Positions 8,244-17,243 of a stretch of 64,000 nucleotides of DNA are shown here, in pieces (position 1 is the first letter of the stretch; every line of letters starts with the position of its first letter). The notes under the pieces were generated by a model, which saw nothing but the letters and a program-made list of their open reading frames with translations, had not been told where the DNA came from and did not search any database. The translations under genes were made by a program, and so were the position numbers. This DNA is from an uncultured Acinetobacter sp. (lineage in GTDB: Bacteria > Pseudomonadota > Gammaproteobacteria > Pseudomonadales > Moraxellaceae). Location: assembly GCA_913777945.1 (NCBI GenBank), contig CAJYTY010000005.1, forward strand, positions 62,001 through 126,000, read 5' to 3'.

Positions 8244-8954
8244 TTAACCTGCTGCTAAATCAGCTCGTGTAGAAAAACGATAGCCTGTGCCACGTACTGT
8301 TTGTACAAAACGATCTACGCCGAAAGGTTCTAAGACTTTGCGTAAACGTCGGATATGCACGTCAATGGTACGATCTTCGATATAAACATTACCGCCCCAA
8401 ACTTGATCCAGTAATTGTGCACGTGTATACGCACGTTCAGGGTGTGTCATAAAGAAAGCCAATAAACGATATTCGGTTGGACCCATATCGAGAATACTGT
8501 TACCAAAGCTCACACGCTGGCTAACTGGATCGAGCATTAAGCCATTAGCATCAATGACTTTTTCGCCACTGAGTGCATTTGCACGACGCAACACGGCTTT
8601 GATACGAGAAACCAATTCACGTGTAGAGAATGGTTTGGTCATGTAATCATCTGCACCCGCATCTAGCCCTTGCACTTTATGGTCTTCTTCACCACGTGCT
8701 GTCAGCATGATGACAGGAATTTCAGCTAAGTTTTCATCACGTTTGAGACGACGGCATAGATCTACACCACTGACACCACCCGGTAGCATCCAATCCAGCA
8801 AAATAAGAGCAGGACGCTGATCGACGATAATCTGATGCGCTTGTTTGGCATCCTCAGCTTGTAAACATTGGAAGCCTGCCATATCCAAAGAGGTATGGAT
8901 CATTTCGCGGATCGGTAGCTCATCATCGACAATTAAAATATAGTCATCTTTCAC
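8244..8954 (-). CDS. phoB: Phosphate regulon response regulator
   Basis: 236 residues: a receiver domain with acidic pair D10/D11, phospho-acceptor D54 ([10 protein letters not shown]) and the switch lysine in MTKPFS, followed by an OmpR/PhoB winged helix with the DNA-binding region [14 protein letters not shown]. It activates phosphate-starvation genes at Pho boxes. It is the first gene of the phoBR operon; a Pho-box-like direct repeat lies upstream at 9100-9117, consistent with autoregulation. Confidence 0.95.
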   Translation of the reverse strand: MKDDYILIVDDELPIREMIHTSLDMAGFQCLQAEDAKQAHQIIVDQRPALILLDWMLPGGVSGVDLCRRLKRDENLAEIPVIMLTARGEEDHKVQGLDAGADDYMTKPFSTRELVSRIKAVLRRANALSGEKVIDANGLMLDPVSQRVSFGNSILDMGPTEYRLLAFFMTHPERAYTRAQLLDQVWGGNVYIEDRTIDVHIRRLRKVLEPFGVDRFVQTVRGTGYRFSTRADLAAG

Positions 8955-9099
8955 TGCGCAATACCCTTAAAATCTGTAACGGTGAACCGTTTTGTTGTTA
9001 TGACAGGCTTATTACAAAGATTAATTATGACAATATCATTGCAAAAGAGTTAATAAAGTCGAATTTAGCAATAAATTGTGACAATTCTAGGGCAGAGTG

Positions 9100-9117
9100 G
9101 TGACCAAATGATGACAA
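9100..9117 (-). promoter_or_regulatory. Pho-box-like site upstream of phoB
   Basis: Minus strand TTGTCAT-CATT-TGGTCAC has two 7-base repeats 11 bases apart, close to the Pho box CTGTCAT-N4-CTGTCAY. It lies about 146 bases before the phoB start. Further TTGTCA half-sites are at 9078-9085 and around 9026-9031. Confidence 0.5.
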
Positions 9118-9204
9118 GTTGTTTGCAAATAAAACAAATGAATTCATTTGGTTAATACCATTGAAACCTTTTTATTGTGTTCGTCACAAAACTGTAAAAG
9201 GATT

Positions 9205-9882
9205 TTAATTTTTTTGTGAGGTGGTTTCAATAAATGATAAAAACACAGCACAACAAGCAGATAACACATCTTCTAAGGGCTGTTTAAAACCTTCGGAAAC
9301 CCAACGAATAATAATATGCGTGACGTAACCATTTAAACCTGTTGCCATTAATGAAACCTCTTCACCACTTTGAGGTGCATTCGGCATGGTAATCATCACG
9401 AAAGCTTGGATAATTCGGTCAAATTGAGTCAAGGTTTCTTGAATCGTCGCCTGATTATGTAAATCTTGCACCAACATGGCATCGATATAAATAATTCGTG
9501 CCATACGAGGGTCATCTTTAATTGCACTTAATAATGCGGATAAACCTGCCGTGACCATATTCTTAGGTTCAGGTGCAGCCATGAGCACGGCTTGGGTTAA
9601 ACAATTTTGCATTTTGCCAATCATTTTTAAGAATACCGTTTGGAAAAGTTCCTCACTTTTCTTAAATGATTCATAAAAATAACGCTCAGTCAGCTTCGCC
9701 TCATTACAGACATCTTTGACAGTGACCGAAAAAAATCCCTGTGTACCGTAGGTTGCAATCCCTGCCTCAATCAATTTTTCGCGGCGAGCTTCTTTACGTT
9801 CAGTTAAAGAGAGACCTTTAAACTGACGCTCTTTCGCTTCGGTATTATTTTTCTTGCGTGTCGCTAGATCTTCAGTTGCCAT
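9205..9882 (-). CDS. TetR/AcrR-family transcriptional repressor
   Basis: 225 residues. The N-terminal helix-turn-helix (about 38-80: FSVTVKDVCNEAKLTERYFYESFKKSEELF) is preceded by a basic extension. The ligand domain is alpha-helical and not assignable. It is divergent from an SDR oxidoreductase gene, so it probably represses that gene; a perfect 7-bp inverted repeat lies between them at 10091-10110. Confidence 0.87.
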   Translation of the reverse strand: MATEDLATRKKNNTEAKERQFKGLSLTERKEARREKLIEAGIATYGTQGFFSVTVKDVCNEAKLTERYFYESFKKSEELFQTVFLKMIGKMQNCLTQAVLMAAPEPKNMVTAGLSALLSAIKDDPRMARIIYIDAMLVQDLHNQATIQETLTQFDRIIQAFVMITMPNAPQSGEEVSLMATGLNGYVTHIIIRWVSEGFKQPLEDVLSACCAVFLSFIETTSQKN

Positions 9883-10090
9883 GGAAAAACCGTTCCCTAA
9901 AAAAGTCTTTAAATCGTATGTCTAAGATTTATTTGCATTTTAAACAGGTCTTGCGAATTTAGAATAACTAAATTTCGTAAAACTTATTTCATCGTGTCTA
10001 AACATCTTACGTCATGAAATGTAAATAGACCTAATATGACAAGCAATATGTTGGTTATTGCCATTTGTCTTAAAGCTGTAGTGTACTATA

Positions 10091-10110
10091 TTGACAACCC
10101 GTATTGTCAA
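10091..10110. promoter_or_regulatory. Candidate TetR operator
   Basis: TTGACAA-CCCGTA-TTGTCAA is a perfect 7-bp inverted repeat in the 306-base gap between the divergent TetR and SDR genes. Further TTGTC/GACAA half-sites are nearby (about 10038-10078 and 10146-10151). Assignment to the neighbouring TetR is by position. Confidence 0.5.
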
Positions 10111-10188
10111 AATTATATTGGTTATAGCTTAAACTGCACATGATCAAGACAAATGTGTGCATATCATTCGCAATACAAAGGATAGGCA

Positions 10189-11016
10189 ATGAAAAATTTT
10201 AAAAATAAAGTCGCAGCGATCACAGGTGCAGGTTCTGGGATTGGACAACAATTGGCAATTTTATTGGCTAAACAAGGTTGCCATTTGTCATTGAGTGATA
10301 TCAATGAGAAAGGATTAGCGCAAACTGTTGAGTTGGTAAAACAAAATCCAATCACAGTAACGACCAAAGTTCTTGATGTTTCAAACCGTGAAGCGGTGAA
10401 GCAATGGGCGCAAGAAACTGTTCAAGATCATGGCTCAGTGAATATGATTTTCAATAACGCAGGTGTGGCACTTGGCTCAACTGTTGAAGGCGCAAGTTAT
10501 GAAGATTTGGAGTGGATCGTAGGCATTAACTTCTGGGGCGTAGTTTACGGCACGAAAGAATTCTTACCATTCATTAAGCAAACCAAAGATGGGCATATCA
10601 TCAATATCTCAAGTATTTTCGGTTTAACTTCGCAACCAACACAATCTGCATACAATGCAACAAAATTTGCAGTACGTGGTTTTACTGAATCATTACGTCA
10701 AGAACTTGATATTGAAAAGAGTGGCGTAAGTTCTCTTTGCGTACATCCAGGTGGTATCCGTACCAATATCGCAAAAGCTGCTAAAATGAATGACAGCTTA
10801 AAGAGCTTGGGCATGGATCCAAATAAATCGATCAAGCAGTTTGATAAATTCTTACGTACACCACCAGAAGAAGCTGCACGTCAGATTTTAAACGCTGTGT
10901 TGAAAGATAAACGCCGTTTGTTAATTGGAACAGATGCTCGTATTGTGGATTCTTTCCAACGTCTATTCCCGACGGGTTATCAACGTATTGCTGCACTTGC
11001 AACGAAAATGATGTAA
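10189..11016 (+). CDS. SDR-family NAD(P)-dependent oxidoreductase
   Basis: 275 residues of classical short-chain dehydrogenase type. The cofactor motif TGAGSGIG is at 13-20, NNAG lies near 90, and the active site has a Ser (NISSIFG) and YNATK (YxxxK). The C-terminal extension of about 40 residues is typical of SDRs acting on lipophilic substrates; the actual substrate is unknown. The ATG is preceded by AAAGGA. Likely controlled by the divergent TetR. Confidence 0.88.
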   Translation: MKNFKNKVAAITGAGSGIGQQLAILLAKQGCHLSLSDINEKGLAQTVELVKQNPITVTTKVLDVSNREAVKQWAQETVQDHGSVNMIFNNAGVALGSTVEGASYEDLEWIVGINFWGVVYGTKEFLPFIKQTKDGHIINISSIFGLTSQPTQSAYNATKFAVRGFTESLRQELDIEKSGVSSLCVHPGGIRTNIAKAAKMNDSLKSLGMDPNKSIKQFDKFLRTPPEEAARQILNAVLKDKRRLLIGTDARIVDSFQRLFPTGYQRIAALATKMM

Positions 11017-11027
11017 GTTGCAAGCAT

Positions 11028-11061
11028 AAAAAAAGCCATTCTTAGAGAATGGCTTTTTTAT
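11028..11061. terminator. Intrinsic terminator
   Basis: AAGCCATTCT/AGAATGGCTT stem with a TAG loop and A/T runs on both sides. It lies between the convergent SDR and MATE genes. Confidence 0.88.
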
Positions 11062-11080
11062 TTGAGGATCAAAGAAATTT

Positions 11081-12448
11081 TTAAATAAGGACTTTGATCT
11101 TGGTTTTCTTCCAAACGAACTGATAATAAGATGCTTGTAATACACATAAGCACACAAAAGAAAGTGCATAAGCAGTCCAAATGCCCGTTAAGCCCCATAA
11201 CGAACTAAACCAATAGGCACAAGGAACTTCAATTAAAATAATGGTCAGAATATTTATCATCATTGGGACATTGACGGTTCCACTAGCCCGCATGATTGAA
11301 GCAAAAATAGCACTCGCACCGAAGAATAAAATTGACCATAACACAATAAATAAGAGCTGCTGCCCAAGTTCAATGACGCTATGATCGGTAATAAATAGAG
11401 CCATTAAATATTTGGAAAATAAGTAAGCCAAAGTGATCAAACAGCCAGTAAATATGACATTCATTCCTAAAGCCGTTCGTGTGACTTTGGCTAATAATTC
11501 GGGTTTGCCTGCACCAATCGCTTGAGCGGCAAAAATAGAAGCCGCAATTGAAATAGAGAGGGCTGGAAATTGAATATAGTTGAGGACTTGGTTCACTGCA
11601 CCATATGCTGCGGTCGCATGTGCACCATAATGATTAACCAAACCAATAATGACTAAGCCTGCCAATGAAGTTGTCACCATCTGGATGCCTGTTGGGATAC
11701 CAAGTTTTAGGATCAGTTTACTTAATGTTGCATCATGGCGAATGCTTTGCAAAAGTCGCGCATCTATTTTGAGAGGGTGATTCTTATAATTGAGGTAGAA
11801 GCTTAGAAAGATCAGTACAGCAGCATATCCCATGATTGTTGCAACAGCAGGCGCGACAATGCCTAGAGCAGGGAATCCAAAATAGCCTTTGAGTAAAACA
11901 GGTGTTACTGCCAGACCAATCAGGCTGGTTAGGCTCAATGCGATCAGAGGGGTAACACTATCACCGACACCGCGTAAAATCGAAGTATAAATAATATAGA
12001 CAAACAATAATGGACTACCCACCAGCATCCAGCGAACGTAGGGTAAAGAAAGATGCATGACTTTAGGATCTGTACCTAATAATTGCAAAATATGCTCGGC
12101 AAAGCTCCAACCTAAAACAGCAATAATGCTGCCCCCAATCAAAGTCATAAATAGGGTAGAGCCAATCACACTTCTGACTTTTTCAAGATTTTGCGCACCC
12201 CATGCCTGTCCAATCAGTACAGTCGTTCCTGCGGAAATCCCGATTACAAATGCCAATAAAAAGAAAAGAATTGGGAAGAATACAGAAACCGCAGCAATCG
12301 CATCAACTCCCATCATTTGACCTACAAAGATGGTATTAATCGTTCCCGACAAGTTTTGTAAAATGTTGGTAGCAATCAACGGAACAAGAAAAACAAAAAA
12401 AGTTTTCCATAGATTGGGTTGCATGACCAAAGGTTGGCGTGGTGTCAT
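11081..12448 (-). CDS. MATE-family efflux transporter
   Basis: 455-residue inner-membrane protein with about twelve hydrophobic segments arranged as two homologous six-helix halves. The first half opens with LVPLIATNILQNLSGTINTIFVGQ, the characteristic MATE start, and contains GQAWGA. MATE proteins export cationic drugs with Na+ or H+ exchange. This is not obviously AbeM, and the substrate cannot be read from sequence. ATG 12448 is used; ATG 12424 (MQPNLW) is an alternative. No operon partner. Confidence 0.88.
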   Translation of the reverse strand: MTPRQPLVMQPNLWKTFFVFLVPLIATNILQNLSGTINTIFVGQMMGVDAIAAVSVFFPILFFLLAFVIGISAGTTVLIGQAWGAQNLEKVRSVIGSTLFMTLIGGSIIAVLGWSFAEHILQLLGTDPKVMHLSLPYVRWMLVGSPLLFVYIIYTSILRGVGDSVTPLIALSLTSLIGLAVTPVLLKGYFGFPALGIVAPAVATIMGYAAVLIFLSFYLNYKNHPLKIDARLLQSIRHDATLSKLILKLGIPTGIQMVTTSLAGLVIIGLVNHYGAHATAAYGAVNQVLNYIQFPALSISIAASIFAAQAIGAGKPELLAKVTRTALGMNVIFTGCLITLAYLFSKYLMALFITDHSVIELGQQLLFIVLWSILFFGASAIFASIMRASGTVNVPMMINILTIILIEVPCAYWFSSLWGLTGIWTAYALSFVCLCVLQASYYQFVWKKTKIKVLI

Positions 12449-12547
12449 TCAGTTTCCTTCACGCTTCATCCTGAAACGGCTATATTTTTTCCAACATAAC
12501 ATTATCGTTACTGTTGGAGGCATGATTGTTCAGTTTATTTTTGTAGA

Positions 12548-13702
12548 TCAACATTGTACGAGGATTTGACTCGCATGCTCTAAAGTCTGGTCTGTTTTGG
12601 CAAAACAAAAACGAATCAGGCGTAGTGATTCAGGCGCTTGTTGATAAAAAACGGAAATAGGAATCGCGACAATTTTGTGTTGCTCTGCGAGGAATTGGCA
12701 CATTTCCACATCATTCAAGTCAGGGCGAATCGCACTGTAATCTAAATTTTGGAAGTAGGTACCTTGTGATGGAATAAATTTGAAACGTGAACTTTGAATT
12801 TGAGTATTAAAAAGATCTCGTTTTGCCTGATAAAAGTTCGGGAGTTCCTGAATGTGCTCAGGATGTTGCTGCATATAGTTCGCTAATGCTATTTGGCAAG
12901 GTGTGATTCCGCAAAAATTGGCAAATTGATAAATTTGACGAAACAAACGCATTAAATGTGGTGCTGCAACGCAATAACCCGTTTTCCAACCTGTGACATG
13001 ATAACTTTTTCCAAAAGAACCGATTACATAACTGCGTTCACGTAATTCGGGGAATTGCAGTGCACTAAAATGTTTTTGTCCATCAAAAACGAGATGTTCA
13101 TACACCTCATCAGATAGCACAACGATATTTTTATCTTGAATGAGTTCAATAAGTTGATGCCAGTCTTGTTCTGACCAAATCGCACCAGTCGGATTATGCG
13201 GTGTATTGACGATAATCATACGAGTTTTTGCATTGATACAATCTTTAACTTTTTGCCAATTCACTTGAAATGTTGGTGCTTCTAAATGAATATGAACGGA
13301 CTTTCCCCCTGCCAGTTGTACTGCAGGGGCATAACTGTCATAGCTCGGGTCAAAAATAATGACTTCATCATCTGCATGGATACAGGCTTGAATGGCACAA
13401 AAAATCGCAATGGTTGCGCCAGGGGTAATGGTAATTTCGTTGACAGAATCGAGTTGCAGTTGATCTCGCTGTAAAAACTGTTTGGCCAGTTGTTCTCTGA
13501 GTACTAAAACACCATCTCCCGCAGGGTATTGGTTATAACCTGAAAGCGTGGCTTGGCTCAGCGCTTCAAGCAATGCAGGTGGAGCAGGGAAATCGGGGAA
13601 GCCTTGAGACAGATTCAGTGCATTCAGTCGTTGTGCGAGTTCAGTCATCACGCTAAAAATAGTAACACCTTGGCTTGGGAGTTTTGACTGAAGCTGCAAC
13701 AT
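12548..13702 (-). CDS. PLP-dependent aminotransferase, YbdL (methionine aminotransferase)-like
   Basis: 384 residues of fold-type I, class I/II aminotransferase. It has LNLSQGFPDF near the N-terminus, NTPHNPTGA near 166, SDEVYEHLVFD near 195, and the PLP lysine in GSFGKSYHVTGWKTGY near 232. These signatures resemble E. coli YbdL, which prefers methionine, histidine and phenylalanine. Kynurenine aminotransferase-like relatives are an alternative. Monocistronic by layout; it sits 99 bases from the MATE gene on the same strand. Confidence 0.85.
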   Translation of the reverse strand: MLQLQSKLPSQGVTIFSVMTELAQRLNALNLSQGFPDFPAPPALLEALSQATLSGYNQYPAGDGVLVLREQLAKQFLQRDQLQLDSVNEITITPGATIAIFCAIQACIHADDEVIIFDPSYDSYAPAVQLAGGKSVHIHLEAPTFQVNWQKVKDCINAKTRMIIVNTPHNPTGAIWSEQDWHQLIELIQDKNIVVLSDEVYEHLVFDGQKHFSALQFPELRERSYVIGSFGKSYHVTGWKTGYCVAAPHLMRLFRQIYQFANFCGITPCQIALANYMQQHPEHIQELPNFYQAKRDLFNTQIQSSRFKFIPSQGTYFQNLDYSAIRPDLNDVEMCQFLAEQHKIVAIPISVFYQQAPESLRLIRFCFAKTDQTLEHASQILVQC

Positions 13703-14019
13703 GGTTTTTAACCTGATTGATGTTTTATTTAGGACTGATTGTATCTAGAAAGAGTGGCCTTTTCCAAATTATCGATCTCTAAATAAAAAGAGATATGTCT
13801 CTTATAGGTTTGAAACATGTGTTTCACATGAAGAGAAATATTGGAATTGTGTCTTAATAAAAACAATACTGACAGAATTGGTCAATTTTGATTTAAAATT
13901 GTAAATTTAATTGTTAATTTTCAAATATATATGGTGTTTAAATTTTATTTTTTAAGCGATATAATTTACAGATAGTGATTAAAATAAATACTATTTTTTG
14001 TCAAATAGGGCATTCAGTA

Positions 14020-14457
14020 ATGGACAGTTTCGATCTAAAAATACGCTACCCACATCATATTGATTTAAAAGATGTAGAGCAGCTTGAGGCACTGAATACC
14101 ATTGGGGTATTAACTCGTTTTGATAAAATGGGCTGGAAAAAACAATTAAGCCGTTGGCTGCAGCTGAATGGTGCTAGCCCAACGTTTACCATTACCGATG
14201 AAAAGACAGAACAGACGATCGAAATCGTATTAAATACCTATGGGTCATTTCAAGAACTTAATTTTATCGTCAAGACAGATATTCCTGCTGTTGTTGCTAA
14301 AAAACAAATGTTTGGATTAGTTACACGACAGGCGAAAGAAAAAGTTCATTTTAAACAACTTTCATTGGTACAAGTGAAAGCCTATCTCACTGCATTTTTA
14401 AAACAAGATACAGATACTTTGATTCGTTATTATCAAGAAAGTAAATACATGGTTTGA
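14020..14457 (+). CDS. Conserved hypothetical protein
   Basis: 145 residues starting MDSFDLKIRYPHHIDLKDVEQ, without signal peptide or membrane segment. I chose ATG 14020 (AGGG ribosome-binding site 9 bases upstream) over an upstream GTG at 13975 that lacks one and adds 15 unlikely residues. No family recognised; composition is alpha/beta with a basic C-terminal half. The region 13703-13974 before it is AT-rich and holds no other gene I can support. Confidence 0.65.
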   Translation: MDSFDLKIRYPHHIDLKDVEQLEALNTIGVLTRFDKMGWKKQLSRWLQLNGASPTFTITDEKTEQTIEIVLNTYGSFQELNFIVKTDIPAVVAKKQMFGLVTRQAKEKVHFKQLSLVQVKAYLTAFLKQDTDTLIRYYQESKYMV

Positions 14458-14537
14458 TCTACGAAAAGGGAGTGAAATAACACATCTCTAAATTTGATTA
14501 TATTCACATTGGAGCTTATTTTATTTCAATGAAGTAA

Positions 14538-14573
14538 TAAAAAAGACGACAAAACATCACTGTTTTACCGTCC
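14538..14573 (-). terminator. Terminator of the DUF445 gene
   Basis: Two-part stem: GACG/CGTC outer and AAAAC/GTTTT inner arms. On the minus strand it is followed by TTTTTT. Confidence 0.65.
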
Positions 14574-14586
14574 TTAATCATATCAT

Positions 14587-15894
14587 TTACAAAACATTTT
14601 CAACAATGGCACGAATGATACCGAGGGCTAAACCAATAAAAGCACCGACAATCACACCGTTGACGCGGATCATATGCAGATCACCACCCACCTCACTTTC
14701 GATTTTGGCGATCATTTCGCGTGAATCCCATTCGTGAATACGCTCACTGATATAGCGGATAATCTTATCGCTGTATTGCTCACTGAAATTCGTCGCTAAG
14801 CCGACCATTTTCTCATTCAATACTTGGCGTACTTTTTCATTCTGAATCAAGCTTTCACCAAGCTGTTGTATCGCAGCCTGTAAATTAGTTGCAATACCAG
14901 AATCTTCCTGCATTAAATCCGTTTTAATCGCATCACATAAAATTGCCACAGCACCACTAATAAAGTTCAGAACTTGAGGGCTATCAAGAAGGGCATCTTT
15001 ACCACTATTCAAACGTTGACTGGCCTCACTCTCCGTATCAGCGAGTTGTAACATGAGTGAATGTGTGGTTGTTTCAATATCTTGTCGCCATGGATGTTCA
15101 GGATTAGCCAACATCGATTCAACTTTTTCAATCAGTGAGTCAATCGTCCGTTGTTGCACATCAATCCCAATCCAGCTTGCGCCTTTAGCAAGCTTCCAAA
15201 CACCTAATTCTTGGAATAGTTTACGTGATAGATCTCGTGCCTCTTCAGGATGAGAGACCATCCACTCATGCGCCAGATCAAGACCGCGTTGTAATACGTC
15301 TTGATGGAAATCATTTTCCAAAACAGCACGTAACATTTCACTGGCCAATTTATTGATTTTAGTACTGCGGACCCATTGCACACTATTGTTTTGGACAAAG
15401 TGGGCAATTTGATCTTGGCTCACAAATTCAAAAATTTTCGGTACAGTATGCTGAATCATCTGTACGACTTGCTGGTTATTTTGAGGGTTTGCTAGCCATT
15501 GACCGACGGCCAAACTGAGGTCGGCATTTTTTAAACTGCGTTCAACAATTTGAGGTGATAAAAAGTTTTCTTGTACAAAGCGGCCCATTGATTCTGCAAT
15601 ACGCGCTTTATTCCGTGGAATGATTTCGGTATGGTCACGCAATAGTTTGGGTAAAGGCATTTTTCCAAAAGGATTGCGAAAAAGCACAGTGACAGCGTAC
15701 CAATCAGCCAGCCCACCAACTACACCTGCTTCCGCACCTAACATAAAAATATGAATGACCCATTTATATTCAGGTAAAAAATGCGCCGCGACCATTAAGC
15801 CAATCCATGCTACAACCGCAATGATCAATGCCATAGTGGCGAAGTACTTACTTCTTTGCAGGCTAGGTACGTGAATTTCTTCGACTGAATTCAT
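14587..15894 (-). CDS. DUF445 family membrane protein
   Basis: 435 residues with hydrophobic segments at the N-terminus (about 18-38 and 45-70) and one at the extreme C-terminus (VNGVIVGAFIGLALGIIRAIV). A long soluble helical middle contains repeated 'VLxxxLV/REK' type helices. This matches DUF445, a YjiN-like family of unknown function. A lipoprotein gene lies 18 bases upstream on the same strand, suggesting an envelope-related operon. Confidence 0.82.
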   Translation of the reverse strand: MNSVEEIHVPSLQRSKYFATMALIIAVVAWIGLMVAAHFLPEYKWVIHIFMLGAEAGVVGGLADWYAVTVLFRNPFGKMPLPKLLRDHTEIIPRNKARIAESMGRFVQENFLSPQIVERSLKNADLSLAVGQWLANPQNNQQVVQMIQHTVPKIFEFVSQDQIAHFVQNNSVQWVRSTKINKLASEMLRAVLENDFHQDVLQRGLDLAHEWMVSHPEEARDLSRKLFQELGVWKLAKGASWIGIDVQQRTIDSLIEKVESMLANPEHPWRQDIETTTHSLMLQLADTESEASQRLNSGKDALLDSPQVLNFISGAVAILCDAIKTDLMQEDSGIATNLQAAIQQLGESLIQNEKVRQVLNEKMVGLATNFSEQYSDKIIRYISERIHEWDSREMIAKIESEVGGDLHMIRVNGVIVGAFIGLALGIIRAIVENVL

Positions 15895-15912
15895 TGAGTC
15901 ATCCTTATCAAT

Positions 15913-16470
15913 TTACTTTTTGTTTTGAGGTGGTGCAGGGGGCTGCAACACGTCTCCTGTTGGACTCAATCCGTATTTTTGCCCTAATGATTGCAAAATG
16001 AGTTGCGCATCAAAAGCATCAGGTGATTGCTGCTGAGTCTGAAAACACTCGATAGTATACGACACTTGGATTGGATCAAGATTGACCACTTGAGGCATAT
16101 CATAGAATGGATCAGGCCAAAAGGCAGGATGTCGGCGATAATAACCATATGGGTAATAAGAGGGTGTCGGATAAATCACAGCTTGGCGTTGTGTCTTGTG
16201 ACGTGCATTACTTGGATCATCGACAACGGTAAAATAACGGAAACCGTTTTTGACTGTAGTTTGTGCAGCTTTGAGTAAAGTAATTTCTTCTGCCGTACCA
16301 TAACTCAAATTATTATCTGCCTGAAAACCGACACGGAACGTTTTATTGTTTAGTGGATAGGCTGTGAACTGGCCAAGTTGATCGAAAGTTTTAGGTTTTG
16401 ATGGAACAGTTGCACATCCTGCCAGTGTTAATGTAACAAGGAGAGGGGCACATATGAATAAAGATTTCAT
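15913..16470 (-). CDS. Putative outer-membrane lipoprotein
   Basis: 185 residues with a type II signal peptide: LTLAGC lipobox, acylated Cys at about 19. The mature part has YPLNNKTFRVGFQADNN, and a tail with Tyr/Pro-rich and PPAPPQNKK segments. It resembles DUF4136/CC0125-type lipoproteins, whose role is unknown. It precedes the DUF445 gene by 18 bases on the same strand. Confidence 0.75.
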   Translation of the reverse strand: MKSLFICAPLLVTLTLAGCATVPSKPKTFDQLGQFTAYPLNNKTFRVGFQADNNLSYGTAEEITLLKAAQTTVKNGFRYFTVVDDPSNARHKTQRQAVIYPTPSYYPYGYYRRHPAFWPDPFYDMPQVVNLDPIQVSYTIECFQTQQQSPDAFDAQLILQSLGQKYGLSPTGDVLQPPAPPQNKK

Positions 16471-16510
16471 TTTGCAATTCCTATGTTCAATGTCTCAGGA
16501 GACGATAGAC

Positions 16511-17050
16511 TTAAAAGCTGCTATTCGGTTCTGTTAAAAAGGTCAGTTCTTCAGGTGTCGAGCTTCGACCTAAGATGGCATTACGATGTGGATAACGCCC
16601 AAAACGGTCAATAATCACTTTATGCTTTTTTTCAAAGCTCAAATTAATTTCGTTCCCTAAACGTTGGAACAGTTTTAAAGCAAACTCGTGCATTAATTTA
16701 GATTCACTATGCATAAATGGCATATATAAAAATGAGCGTTGTTCGGGATTAAGTTGAGCATCGAGTTGTAAACTAATTGCTTCTTGAGCAAGCATCAATG
16801 CCATGCTGTCATAGGCAAAAGCTTGCGCTTGATCACGATATAAGTTGCGAGAAAATTGATCTAGCACAATGATCTCGGCTAAGCGACCTTCTGGTGTGTG
16901 TCGCCAAGACCAAAGCTCTGCTTGGATCGCTTGATGGTGAATTATTTGAAATTGGTCGCGAATTTTTGCATCAAATTCATCACTTTTGGCAAACCAAAGT
17001 GAACGGTGTTCAGGATTAAACCAAAAATTAAGAATGTCCTGTGCTTGCAT
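16511..17050 (-). CDS. DUF924 family protein
   Basis: 179 residues. Family hallmarks: start ILNFWFNPEHRSLWFAKSDEFD, LAEIIVLDQFSRNLYRDQAQAFAYD in the middle, and GRYPHRNAILGRSSTPEE at the end. The fold is TPR-like and all-helical; function is unknown. It is divergent from gshA across a 193-base gap. Confidence 0.87.
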   Translation of the reverse strand: MQAQDILNFWFNPEHRSLWFAKSDEFDAKIRDQFQIIHHQAIQAELWSWRHTPEGRLAEIIVLDQFSRNLYRDQAQAFAYDSMALMLAQEAISLQLDAQLNPEQRSFLYMPFMHSESKLMHEFALKLFQRLGNEINLSFEKKHKVIIDRFGRYPHRNAILGRSSTPEELTFLTEPNSSF

Positions 17051-17243
17051 AGTTCAGTGCTCATGGGAAGATTTATTTTTTAATAAAATCACAATTTCAG
17101 CATGTCTTATATAACAAGATTGTGATAAAAATTGCCAAACTAAATCAGATGACTAGATCACAATTGTCGTTATAATTGGCAGAATAACCAAGTCGCGACC
17201 ATTTATGTGGTTGGCTGATCTTAAATAAGCGAGCATATAAATT

